Source: CAZXFH01 sp964640055 (lineage in GTDB: Bacteria > Fidelibacterota > UBA2242 > JAFGTP01). Taken from it: DNA of 64,000 nt. Where the stretch lies: assembly GCA_964640055.1 (NCBI GenBank), contig CAZXFH010000002.1, positions 1 through 64,000 on the forward strand, read 5' to 3'. Each line of letters starts with the position of its first letter. Position 1 is the stretch's first letter. Shown here one piece after another: positions 26,608 through 35,339 of this stretch. Under the pieces are notes generated by a model. The model was given only the letters and a program-made list of their open reading frames with translations. It did not search any database and had not been told where the DNA came from. A program made the position numbers and the translations under genes.

Positions 26608-27840
26608 TTATCCGGTGATGGCACCGGACAATTGAAAGATAGGCAAGTAGAGCGCAATGACGATCACGGTGGCCAGTAGGCCCAAGCCGATCATCAGGAC
26701 CGGTTCAATGATGGAAGTCAGGGATTCAATTTTACTGTTGAACTGACTCTCATAGAATTCAGACACTTTATTAAGCATCATTTCCAACGCGCCTGATTCT
26801 TCGCCCACTGCGACCATTTTAACCACCATCATCGGAAAAATGGCATGCGCTTTCATGGATTCTGCCAGAGATGCGCCACTGGAAACTTTGTTTTTAACAT
26901 CTGCCACCATATGCTGGACTACAACATTGTTGGCTGTTTCCGAAGCAATACTCAAGGCATCCACTAAAGGCACGCCATTTTTCGTCAGGGTGCCCAGCGT
27001 CTTACAGAAACGGGCGATAGTCGATTTGACACTGATTTCGCCCAGGATCGGTAATTTTAATTTAAGGCGGTCTATGAACAGCCGGCCCCAGGGCTGTTTG
27101 ACCATCAGTTGCAGACCAATGATCAGCAGCACAATGAAAATTACCTCATAGAGCAGGTTGTTTTTGGCAAAATTACTCACTGCAATGATCGCCAGAGTCG
27201 GACCGGGCAGGGTGGCGCCCAGGCTCTCAAATATGTCCTGAAATTTGGGGACTAAGCCGTAAATTACCGCGGATACCACAATGGCAAAAAATATCAGGAT
27301 GAAGCGTGGATAGGAAGCCGCTGATTTAATTTTTTTATCGATTTTATCCTGATTTTCGATATAATCGGCCAGTTGAGATAGAATGTTTCCCAAATTCCCA
27401 CCTACTTCAGCCGCCTTTATCATGGAAACCCCCAGACGGGGAAAGATCTCTGGAAATTTGGAAAGCGCCGCAGAAAAATTGTTACCTGCTTCGACGCTGG
27501 TCTTGACCTGCTCGATCACCAGTTTGAACCGGGGATGTTCAGCCTGTTCATGCAGAACAGCCAAACTGTCGACTAAGGGGACGCCGGCGTCCACCATGGT
27601 TGATAATTGCCGGAAGAAAACCAGGATTTGGTCGGTCGGAATTTTTTTATGTAATGAAAAAAATGAGTTCGGCCGCAGCTTGTTGCCCTTCTTTTTGCGG
27701 CTTTGGATTTCTTCTGCGGAAATGATGGTTAGAGAGCGGTTGCGCAGGTCCGTTGCCAGGGTAAAGGAACTTTCCGATGAGATGCTGCCTTTCACCTTTT
27801 TACCCTTGCTATCGATCGCTATGTACTGGTAGGCGGGCAT
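26608..27840 (-). CDS. pilC: Type IV pilus inner-membrane platform protein
   Basis: The 410-residue protein starts MPAYQYIAIDSKGKKVKGSI and carries two GspF domains, each with the KIPTDQILVFFRQLSTMVDAG-type motif (here seen as FFRQLSTMVDAGVPLVDSL and FCKTLGTLTKNGVPLVDAL). EPVLMIGLGLLATVIVIALY near the end is the last membrane helix. It anchors the assembly ATPase. It begins 1 base after pilB ends. Confidence 0.95.
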   Translation of the reverse strand: MPAYQYIAIDSKGKKVKGSISSESSFTLATDLRNRSLTIISAEEIQSRKKKGNKLRPNSFFSLHKKIPTDQILVFFRQLSTMVDAGVPLVDSLAVLHEQAEHPRFKLVIEQVKTSVEAGNNFSAALSKFPEIFPRLGVSMIKAAEVGGNLGNILSQLADYIENQDKIDKKIKSAASYPRFILIFFAIVVSAVIYGLVPKFQDIFESLGATLPGPTLAIIAVSNFAKNNLLYEVIFIVLLIIGLQLMVKQPWGRLFIDRLKLKLPILGEISVKSTIARFCKTLGTLTKNGVPLVDALSIASETANNVVVQHMVADVKNKVSSGASLAESMKAHAIFPMMVVKMVAVGEESGALEMMLNKVSEFYESQFNSKIESLTSIIEPVLMIGLGLLATVIVIALYLPIFQLSGAITG

Positions 27841-27841
27841 G

Positions 27842-29422
27842 CTATATGATCCTTAGCACTTCATCGATAGTTGTCAATCCCTGCGCAACCTTTTTTATGC
27901 CGTTCTCTAATAGATTTTCCATACCAACCTGTTTGGCTGTTTCCCTGATTTTAGATTCCGAAGCATCCTGGGTGATCAATTCTTTTACTTCATTGTGGAG
28001 AGAAAAGAATTCGTAGACTGCGATCCGACCCCAGAACCCGGTTCCCCCGCAATAGTCGCAGCCTTCGCCGTGATAAAATCTGATTTCGTCTGGATTAATC
28101 CCGTGATTGGCTAGTTTTTGTTTAATTTCAACATGCGGTTCATATTCATTTTTACAGTGCAGACAGATACGCCGGGCCAAACGTTGTGCAATCACCAGAG
28201 AGAGAGCGGAACAGATCAGATATTTGTCAATACCCATATTCAATAGCCGGATAACGGTGGCCACGGCATCATTGGTATGCAGAGTGGAAAGCACCAGATG
28301 ACCGGTTAGGGCGGATTTTATGGCGATTTCGGCTGTTTCTTTATCCCGGATTTCACCTACCATCACTATATCTGGATCCTGACGTAAAATCGAGCGCAAT
28401 CCTTTGGCAAAGGTCAGGCCGACTTGCGGACGCGCTTGTATCTGATTAATTCCTTTCAGGCGATATTCAACCGGATCTTCAATGGTGATAATATTTTTAT
28501 CCGATGAATTGATGTAGTTCAATGAGGAATAAAGAGTGGTAGTTTTGCCGCTGCCTGTGGGTCCGGTAACCAGTATCATTCCATGGGCCTGGGATAACAC
28601 ATCTTTAAACTTTTGCATGCGTTCTGGTTCAAATCCGATATCATCGACATTCAAGGAAACACTGCCTTTGTCCAGAACGCGCATGACCACTTTTTCGCCG
28701 TAGATGGTGGGCAGAGTTGAAATCCGGATATCAATCTCCCGGCCGATGATTTTTATCTTGGTTCGTCCATCCTGAGGGATACGCCGTTCTGCAATATCCA
28801 GATTACCCAGAATTTTTATACGTGAAATAATACCCGATTGCATGCTTTTTGGTGGCGGTGGTATTTCTCTTAATATACCGTCAATACGCAGCCTAACCTT
28901 CACAGCATGCTCCTGGGGTTCGATATGAACGTCACTGGCCCGGTCCTGGATCGCCTGCAATAATAATAAATTGACAAATTTAATGGCGGGAGCATCCTCA
29001 GCCTGTACCCGTAGTAATTCTTCATCCTCTTCCAGCTCTTCTTCATCCTCGATCTCAAAATCCACCAGTTCTTTCATGCTTTCTTCAAGATTGGCTTTCT
29101 GAGCGTAGAGTTTTTCAATCTCTTGCTGGATCTCTTTATAGGGCGCATAATTTACGTACAGGCGATAGCCGGTGTAATTTTTTATGGTATATAAAGCCAC
29201 ATAATCGAAGGGATTGGACATCACCACCGATAGAATTCCATTCTTCTGGGCAATGGAGATAATTCCAAATTGGCGGGCCAGTTCCTCGGGGATTAAGTTG
29301 ACCACATGAGGATCAATAAATCCAATTTCTGCCAAATTTTGACAGGGTATCTGTTCACGGACGACAAAACGCCTTACCCGTTCCTGGACCGGATTTTGTT
29401 GATACACTTCTTTTTGATTCAT
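27842..29422 (-). CDS. pilB: Type IV pilus extension ATPase
   Basis: 526 residues with an N-terminal T2SSE domain, an acidic stretch at about 121-140, and the ATPase core: Walker A GPTGSGKTTTLYSSL, Walker B region DPDIVMVGEIRDKETAE, and the His box LSTLHTNDA. A four-cysteine zinc site is present (ICLHC and GCDYCGG). The enzyme powers pilus extension. It is the first gene of the operon, about 74 bases from the proposed sigma-54 promoter. No pilT retraction ATPase is present in the window. Confidence 0.96.
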   Translation of the reverse strand: MNQKEVYQQNPVQERVRRFVVREQIPCQNLAEIGFIDPHVVNLIPEELARQFGIISIAQKNGILSVVMSNPFDYVALYTIKNYTGYRLYVNYAPYKEIQQEIEKLYAQKANLEESMKELVDFEIEDEEELEEDEELLRVQAEDAPAIKFVNLLLLQAIQDRASDVHIEPQEHAVKVRLRIDGILREIPPPPKSMQSGIISRIKILGNLDIAERRIPQDGRTKIKIIGREIDIRISTLPTIYGEKVVMRVLDKGSVSLNVDDIGFEPERMQKFKDVLSQAHGMILVTGPTGSGKTTTLYSSLNYINSSDKNIITIEDPVEYRLKGINQIQARPQVGLTFAKGLRSILRQDPDIVMVGEIRDKETAEIAIKSALTGHLVLSTLHTNDAVATVIRLLNMGIDKYLICSALSLVIAQRLARRICLHCKNEYEPHVEIKQKLANHGINPDEIRFYHGEGCDYCGGTGFWGRIAVYEFFSLHNEVKELITQDASESKIRETAKQVGMENLLENGIKKVAQGLTTIDEVLRII

Positions 29423-29495
29423 GATGCCCCAACTGGTTTATGGATTCACTGTTAATTTCTGACAGTCTCCTTTTTAAATACCCGGTTATTGTTAG

Positions 29496-29511
29496 TTCAA
29501 TTGATGTGCCA
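29496..29511 (-). promoter_or_regulatory. Sigma-54 promoter for the pilus operon
   Basis: On the minus strand TGGCAC-ATCAA-TTGAA fits the -24/-12 consensus TGGCAC-N5-TTGCA with the correct spacing and one change (GC to GA in the -12 box). Transcription would start near 29485, about 60 bases before the pilB ATG. A sigma-54 activator gene lies directly upstream. Confidence 0.7.
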
Positions 29512-29568
29512 CAACTATAAGTATCTGTAAATTAATGATATAGAGAAATATTATAAATGACCGGTTTT

Positions 29569-29718
29569 ATATATGTAATAATTTAATTACATATATCGTG
29601 CACAAATGAGATAAATAATTTGCTTATTCCGGCTGAATATGAAATATATATGTAATAAATATATGACAATCCGGAGCCAGGCTTGCCATCCGGAACTATA
29701 TGTCATGATTTAATGACA
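29569..29718. promoter_or_regulatory. Palindromic putative activator binding sites upstream of pilB
   Basis: ATATATGTAAT (29569-29579) and ATTACATATAT (29586-29596) make a perfect 11-bp inverted repeat with a 6-base spacer; ATATATGTAATAA recurs at 29646-29658. A second palindrome, TGTCAT-N6-ATGACA, lies at 29701-29718. All are 60-220 bases upstream of the sigma-54 promoter, the usual place for enhancer sites. The rest of the 382-base gap 29423-29804 shows no gene. Confidence 0.5.
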
Positions 29719-29804
29719 GCCTATACCGAGTGACCGGCGCAGTGAACGCTAAACTTGTTTTTAGTAAGGATATTTTTATTTAAAGATAAGGGTGCACAGT
29801 CTGT

Positions 29805-31169
29805 TCAGGACTTGAGTTTATATTTTTTTAGTTTTTGGTAAATATTTTGTCGACGGATACCTGAAAGCTGGGCGGCTTTGGTGATATTGCCCTGGCATTT
29901 TGTCAGTAATGTGATCAGGTAGTCTTTTTCAAATTCCGTTTTGGCCTTTTGAAATTTTCGGATAGTTGGTGCTGATGCGGATGGGCGGGCTGAAGCGGTC
30001 ATTTGCGCGGGTAGATCGGAGCAGGTAATGTTGTCCTGCTCGCAGAACACTACAGCGTGTTCAATGGTGTTTTCCAGTTCCCGTACATTACCAGGCCAAT
30101 CATATTTTCGCAGGCAATTGAGCACGCTGTCCTTTATGTTTTTCACCGTTTTATCATGTAATGCCCGGTATTTTTTTAAAAAATAGTTGGCCAGCGGTTC
30201 GATATCCGCCTTACGGTCACGTAGAGGCGGAATATACAAAGTGACCACGTTTAACCGGTAATAAAGATCCTCGCGGAAATTGTCCGCCTTAACTTCTTCC
30301 TGAAGATCCTTGTTGGTTGCTGAAATAATCCGGGTGTCGGTTTTTATTTTCTGAGTGCCGCCAACGCGGTGAAAAATTTGTTCCTGCAATACCCGCAGTA
30401 ATCTGACCTGCAGGGTGGGTGACATTTCGCCAATCTCGTCCAGGAAAAGGGTGCCGCCATCGGCCTCCTCAAAAATGCCGGTGGTTTGTTTGTAGGCGCC
30501 GGTAAAAGCCCCCTTTTCATAGCCGAAGAGGGTGGACTCTAACAGAGTTTCCGGAATGCCACCACAATTGATGCTGATAAATTTATTTTCACGCCGTTTG
30601 CTGTAGTGATGGATGGTACTGGCGATGACCTCTTTCCCGGTCCCGGTTTCTCCGATCAGCAGTACAGTGGTTTGCAGCGGAGCCACTTTTCTGATCATCC
30701 GTAAAAGCTCTTGCATACTGGAACTACTGGCAATAAGGGATTGGGCACTGGAGAGGGAAGCCAGCCGTTTTTTTAACTGTACATTCTCATCTTTTATGGA
30801 TTTATAACGCAGGGCTTTTTCAATAGCGCTTTGCACGATTGACAAATCCTGGAAGGGTTTGACCAGATAATCATCCGCCCCTTCTTTAATCGCCTCAACG
30901 ACCGTGGCTACCTCGTGCACGCCGGTAATCATAATAATGGCCACATTGTTGTTTACTTTACGAATTTCCTTTAGCACCTGGATGCCATCAATATCAGACA
31001 TTTTGATATCCAGCAGGATCAGATCGTATGCATTTTTGGAGAATTCATCCAGGCCCTGGCGGCCGCTGTAGGCGGTTTGCGTTACATAGCCTTCCAACTC
31101 AAAATTATCCCGTAATACTTCACAGGAATATTGATCATCGTCGATGATGAGTAATTTGGTCGCTTTCAC
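29805..31169 (-). CDS. pilR: Sigma-54-dependent response regulator, PilR-type
   Basis: 454 residues in NtrC order: receiver (LLIIDDDQYS, phosphoacceptor in LILLDIKMSDIDG, Lys in DYLVKPFQD), AAA+ domain with GETGTGKE, the sigma-54 contact loop GAFTGA, Walker B GGTLFLDEIGEM, and a Fis-type helix-turn-helix (NITKAAQLSGIRRQN). It activates sigma-54 RNA polymerase. Its gene stands just ahead of the pilus operon and the near-consensus sigma-54 site, so control of pilB-pilA is likely. The matching kinase (PilS) is not seen here, and the name is given by context. Confidence 0.88.
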   Translation of the reverse strand: MKATKLLIIDDDQYSCEVLRDNFELEGYVTQTAYSGRQGLDEFSKNAYDLILLDIKMSDIDGIQVLKEIRKVNNNVAIIMITGVHEVATVVEAIKEGADDYLVKPFQDLSIVQSAIEKALRYKSIKDENVQLKKRLASLSSAQSLIASSSSMQELLRMIRKVAPLQTTVLLIGETGTGKEVIASTIHHYSKRRENKFISINCGGIPETLLESTLFGYEKGAFTGAYKQTTGIFEEADGGTLFLDEIGEMSPTLQVRLLRVLQEQIFHRVGGTQKIKTDTRIISATNKDLQEEVKADNFREDLYYRLNVVTLYIPPLRDRKADIEPLANYFLKKYRALHDKTVKNIKDSVLNCLRKYDWPGNVRELENTIEHAVVFCEQDNITCSDLPAQMTASARPSASAPTIRKFQKAKTEFEKDYLITLLTKCQGNITKAAQLSGIRRQNIYQKLKKYKLKS

Positions 31170-31364
31170 GGGGGATAAATCATAAATATAATAAACCGAT
31201 TTTCAAATGTTTTCACCAGTCAATATTAATAGGCTTAAACAAATAACTCAACAATTACTTTTTATTTCCGGTTGAGAACCGGTCATTTAAAAAAATGTGG
31301 GCTTGAATAATCAGCAATTTTACCTAATTTTAATGGTTGATTAACATTAAAGATGAGGAAGATT
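31170..31364. other. Divergent intergenic region with a small hairpin
   Basis: This gap must hold promoters for pilR and for the small membrane protein. CCGGTT (31268-31273) and AACCGG (31277-31282) form a 6-bp inverted repeat with loop GAG. I cannot assign promoter boxes with confidence. Confidence 0.35.
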
Positions 31365-31796
31365 ATGGATTATGAAATCAAATATATCAATTTAGGGCCG
31401 CTCTTGAAAATATCCTTTCTGGTAATCCTGACGGTCATCTGCATATCACTATTCTTTATGCATCTGTTTATATTACGAATTATCGATCTATTCAGAGAAT
31501 CTCTGCATACTTTTTCACAATTTGATTTTAACACCTTAAGTGGCATGGAAATTGGGCTGGGGGGTATAATTTTATCCTCTATTTTTAATGGGGTTCTACT
31601 GACTATTTTACTGGTTTTTCTACTAATACTGGCTGGCTGGTTCTATAATATTTATACCCATCAATTTGGCGGTATTCAAATAAGACTCAAAGCCATGAAT
31701 GGTTACTGCCAGTCAGCGCCTGCACCGGAAATAGCAGAAAAATCGGAGGGCCAGTCCAATACTACCGCTGCAGGTGATCAGAAAGTTACGGCCTGA
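31365..31796 (+). CDS. Small membrane protein, DUF3566-like
   Basis: 143 residues with two hydrophobic helices (ISFLVILTVICISLFFMHLF and ILSSIFNGVLLTILLVFLLI) and the tail motif FYNIYTHQFGGIQIRLK, which resembles the transmembrane DUF3566 family. A soluble Ala/Pro/Glu-rich end follows. ATG 31365 is preferred because GAGGA lies five bases upstream; an ATG at 31353 is the alternative. It converges on glnS with a 10-base gap. Function unknown. Confidence 0.65.
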   Translation: MDYEIKYINLGPLLKISFLVILTVICISLFFMHLFILRIIDLFRESLHTFSQFDFNTLSGMEIGLGGIILSSIFNGVLLTILLVFLLILAGWFYNIYTHQFGGIQIRLKAMNGYCQSAPAPEIAEKSEGQSNTTAAGDQKVTA

Positions 31797-31806
31797 GTAC
31801 ATATCT

Positions 31807-33534
31807 CTATTTTTTCTTTTTTTGGGTGGCAGACTTTTTCTGCCGCTGGGCTTTTAGTATTTTTTTCCAGGGATCCCGGAGGGTGATTGTGCGGTTAAAA
31901 ACCAATTTATCCGTGGTTGAGTCGGTATCCACACAAAAATAACCGCGGCGTTCAAATTGATAGCGTTCACCGGGAGAGACCTGGGCCAAACCCGGCTCCA
32001 GCATACAATTTGAACATATTTTCAGGGAATTGGGATTCAGATAGTCTTTATAATCCCGGTCATTATCATCGGCTTCGGCCAAAGGATTTTCCACTTCAAA
32101 AAGACGATCGTAAAGTCTGACCTCCGCTTGAATGGCATGGGGAGCGGAAACCCAATGTAGCGTACTTTTTACCTTGCGCCCGTCAGGGGCATTTCCGCCG
32201 CGAGTGGCCGGATCATAGGTGCAATGTAGGGCTGTAAGCTCGCCACTTGCCGCATCCTTTTCCACCCTGACAAATTTAATAAAATAGGCATATCTTAAAC
32301 GGACTTCACGGCCGGGAGCCAGCCGGTAAAATTTTTTCGGTGGCTGCTCCATAAAGTCACTTTTTTCAATATAAATCACTTTTGAAAACGGCACTTGGCG
32401 GGTTCCGGCACTGAGATCTTCGGGATTATTGATCGCTTCCAACTCTTCCGTCTGCTCTTCCGGATAGTTATCTATAATGACTTTCAGGGGGTGTAAAACA
32501 GCCATTTTACGTAGCGCCCGTTTGTTCAGGTCATCCCGGATACAATATTCCAGCAGGGCGATATCCACCAGACTTTCCCGCTTGGCCACGCCGATCCGCT
32601 CGGCAAAATCACGGATGGACTCGGGCGTATATCCCCGTCGCCTCAATCCCGAGATAGTCGGCATGCGCGGATCATCCCAACCATCGACATAATTCTGTTG
32701 TACCAGCTCATTCAGTTTACGCTTGCTCATGACGGTGAAACTGAGATTAAGACGGGCAAACTCGATCTGCTGGGGGTGATAAACACCTAATTGATCCAGA
32801 AACCAATCGTAGAGGGGACGATGGTCCTCAAATTCCAGGGTGCACAGCGAATGAGTGATCCGTTCTATAGAATCCTCTAATCCATGGGCCCAGTCATAGG
32901 TGGGATAGATACACCACCTGTTTTTGGTCCGGTGGTGATAAGCGTGGATGACGCGGTACATCACGGGATCCCGCATATTTAAATTGGGATGTGCCATATC
33001 AATTTTAGCCCGCAGGGTTTTACTACCGTCGGGATATTGTCCCTGGCGCATTTTTCTAAATAAAGTCAGGTTTTCGTCAATGGTTCTATCCCGATAGGGA
33101 CTGTTTTTACCCGGCCTAGTGGGAGTGCCGCGATATTCCCTGATTTCTGCTGCGGAGAGATCACAGACATAGGCTTGCCCTTTTTTGATCAGGTCAAGGG
33201 CCCAACTATACATCTGGTCAAAATAGTCAGAACCATAATAAAGGCGATCCTGCCAATCAAATCCCAGCCATTTAACATCCTTGATAATGGATTGGACATA
33301 CTCTTCTTCTTCCTTCATGGGATTGGTGTCATCAAAGCGTAGATTACAGAGACCGTTATATTTTTCAGCCGTGCCAAAATTCAGACATATAGATTTGGCA
33401 TGCCCGATATGTAAATAACCATTGGGTTCCGGTGGAAAACGAGTGTGTACACGCCCTTCATTTTTTCCTTTTGCCAGGTCACCGTCAATGATCTGGTGGA
33501 TAAAATTGGGTGCTTTTTCTTTGTCAACTTGCAT
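31807..33534 (-). CDS. glnS: Glutaminyl-tRNA synthetase
   Basis: The 575-residue class I enzyme has PPEPNGYLHIGHAKSICLNF (HIGH motif), LRFDDTNP, the KMSKS equivalent VMSKRKL, and a typical anticodon-binding barrel. A Lys-rich tail closes the protein. Direct charging of tRNA-Gln implies this genome does not depend only on the GatCAB route. It is divergent from gltX, with 353 bases between. Confidence 0.96.
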   Translation of the reverse strand: MQVDKEKAPNFIHQIIDGDLAKGKNEGRVHTRFPPEPNGYLHIGHAKSICLNFGTAEKYNGLCNLRFDDTNPMKEEEEYVQSIIKDVKWLGFDWQDRLYYGSDYFDQMYSWALDLIKKGQAYVCDLSAAEIREYRGTPTRPGKNSPYRDRTIDENLTLFRKMRQGQYPDGSKTLRAKIDMAHPNLNMRDPVMYRVIHAYHHRTKNRWCIYPTYDWAHGLEDSIERITHSLCTLEFEDHRPLYDWFLDQLGVYHPQQIEFARLNLSFTVMSKRKLNELVQQNYVDGWDDPRMPTISGLRRRGYTPESIRDFAERIGVAKRESLVDIALLEYCIRDDLNKRALRKMAVLHPLKVIIDNYPEEQTEELEAINNPEDLSAGTRQVPFSKVIYIEKSDFMEQPPKKFYRLAPGREVRLRYAYFIKFVRVEKDAASGELTALHCTYDPATRGGNAPDGRKVKSTLHWVSAPHAIQAEVRLYDRLFEVENPLAEADDNDRDYKDYLNPNSLKICSNCMLEPGLAQVSPGERYQFERRGYFCVDTDSTTDKLVFNRTITLRDPWKKILKAQRQKKSATQKKKK

Positions 33535-33887
33535 AAGTATTCCTATTGAATAATTCTGTTGTCAATTCTTTCATAACCGGAAATATAAAAAAAAATCAGC
33601 GGGAATAGGAGAATATTTTAATACCGGCTTAAACCCCGGTTGGCCCGACTTACCGGTATCTCTAAGAAGAAAGGGCTTTATCGTATCCTAATTTAACCTA
33701 TAAGAGAAACGGTTGCGTCTGTTTGAACTCAAATGTAGTGCATGAACTGCAAACTACTTGATTTATAGGTAATTTTTCAGCAACTTTTTACGCAAAGTGG
33801 ACGGAGAACATAAATATATGCCTCATACAGAAAAATATATGCATCCCATGGTATAAGTAAGGTTTATTCAATCAGCGACAGGATTTT
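33535..33887. other. Divergent glnS-gltX intergenic region
   Basis: The 353-base gap must drive both synthetase genes. ATACCGG (33621-33627) and CCGGTAT (33653-33659) form a 7-bp inverted repeat. No T-box, RNA gene or small protein was recognised. Confidence 0.35.
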
Positions 33888-35339
33888 ATGAATAAAGAGA
33901 TCAAAGTAAGGTTCGCTCCCAGTCCCACCGGGCGATTACATTTAGGAGGCGCCCGGACGGCGATTTATAATTGGATTTTTGCACGTTCCAATCAGGGTGA
34001 ATTTCTACTGCGGATCGAAGATACAGATGTAAAACGGTCTAAAAAAGAGTTTACCGCCCAGATTATAGATGCCTTAAAATGGTTAGGTCTTGACTGGGAT
34101 GGCGCATCAATTAAACAATCGGAGCGTATGGGAATATATGAGGGATATGCCCACCAATTGTTGCAAGCGGATAAAGCTTATCGCTGTTTTTGCGATGATA
34201 CTGAGAGTAACAATCAAAAAGCAAAGCAAATGGGGGATGTATATAAATATAGTGGAAAATGCAGGTCCCTTTCCAAAGGGAAAATAGCGCAATACCTGCA
34301 TGAAAAACGACCTTATGCACTGCGGTTTAAAATGGATTCTGGCCAGACGAGCTGGAAAGATGTAATTTATGAAGATATATCAGTCGATAATAGTGAAATG
34401 GATGATTTCGTTATTCTTAAATCCGATGGCAGCCCCACTTATCAATTGGCTGTCGTCGTTGATGACAGTGAGATGAATATATCTCATGTGATCCGGGGGG
34501 GTGATCATATTTCCAATACTCCCAAACAAATCAAATTATACCAGGCTTTGGGAAAACCAATTCCCAAATTTGCTCATCTACCTCTCCTGATAGGGGAGGA
34601 TGGGCAGCGACTGAGCAAGCGTCATGCGGCTATCGGCATCAATGTCTATCGGGAAAGAGGATATGCCGCCGCCGCTGTTTTTAATTATCTGGCCCTGTTG
34701 GGTTGGGCTCCGAAAGATAACCGCGAAGTGCTGACCAGAAAACAGATTCTGAACCGCTTTTCCCTGAAATCTATTACCAAGAAACCGGCTGTATTTGATG
34801 AAAAAAAGCTGGCTTGGTTAAGTGGCAAACATATCTCCATGCAGGCGTCAGATGTGATCTATCAGCAGCTATTACCAATCCTTATAAAACACAATTTGGT
34901 AAAACCGGAGAAACAGGATACGAGAAGAGTCTATATTGAAAAAGTGATCGACCTGATGAAAAGTAGGATGCAAACCTACTATCAATTTGCTGAGCGGGGC
35001 TATTATTTCTTCCGGGAACCAGAGCGATATGATCCACCGGCAGTTAAAAAATATTGGGATTCCTGCACAGTAAATCGTAAAATGGAGTGGTTGTTGAATA
35101 GCTTGCAAGAACTTGATAATTGGTCAACCACTGAAATTGAAAGGAGCCTGAGAGACTTGGCCCAGCAGAGGAGACTGAAAGCCGCTGAGTTAATTCATCC
35201 CTTGCGTTTGGCTATAACCGGATTCGGGGTGAGTCCCGGAATTTTTCAGGTGGCCTCCCTATTGGGAAAAGAATGCGTTATTGAGCGTATCAAGAAGGCC
35301 TTAAATTCATTACCTTTAAAGGGGATCTCCCATGCCTAG
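33888..35339 (+). CDS. gltX: Glutamyl-tRNA synthetase
   Basis: 483 residues with FAPSPTGRLHLGGARTAIYN (HIGH-type motif HLGG), LRIEDTDVKRSKKEF and the KMSKS equivalent RLSKRHAA. It charges tRNA-Glu. Since glnS is next door, it is probably a discriminating GluRS. The following gene overlaps it by 8 bases and may be translationally coupled. Confidence 0.96.
   Translation: MNKEIKVRFAPSPTGRLHLGGARTAIYNWIFARSNQGEFLLRIEDTDVKRSKKEFTAQIIDALKWLGLDWDGASIKQSERMGIYEGYAHQLLQADKAYRCFCDDTESNNQKAKQMGDVYKYSGKCRSLSKGKIAQYLHEKRPYALRFKMDSGQTSWKDVIYEDISVDNSEMDDFVILKSDGSPTYQLAVVVDDSEMNISHVIRGGDHISNTPKQIKLYQALGKPIPKFAHLPLLIGEDGQRLSKRHAAIGINVYRERGYAAAAVFNYLALLGWAPKDNREVLTRKQILNRFSLKSITKKPAVFDEKKLAWLSGKHISMQASDVIYQQLLPILIKHNLVKPEKQDTRRVYIEKVIDLMKSRMQTYYQFAERGYYFFREPERYDPPAVKKYWDSCTVNRKMEWLLNSLQELDNWSTTEIERSLRDLAQQRRLKAAELIHPLRLAITGFGVSPGIFQVASLLGKECVIERIKKALNSLPLKGISHA

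Noticed and set aside
19059..29422. Type II secretion system instead of pilus
   Set aside because: PilM/N/O/P-type genes, one major pilin and a PilR-type regulator fit type IVa pili better.
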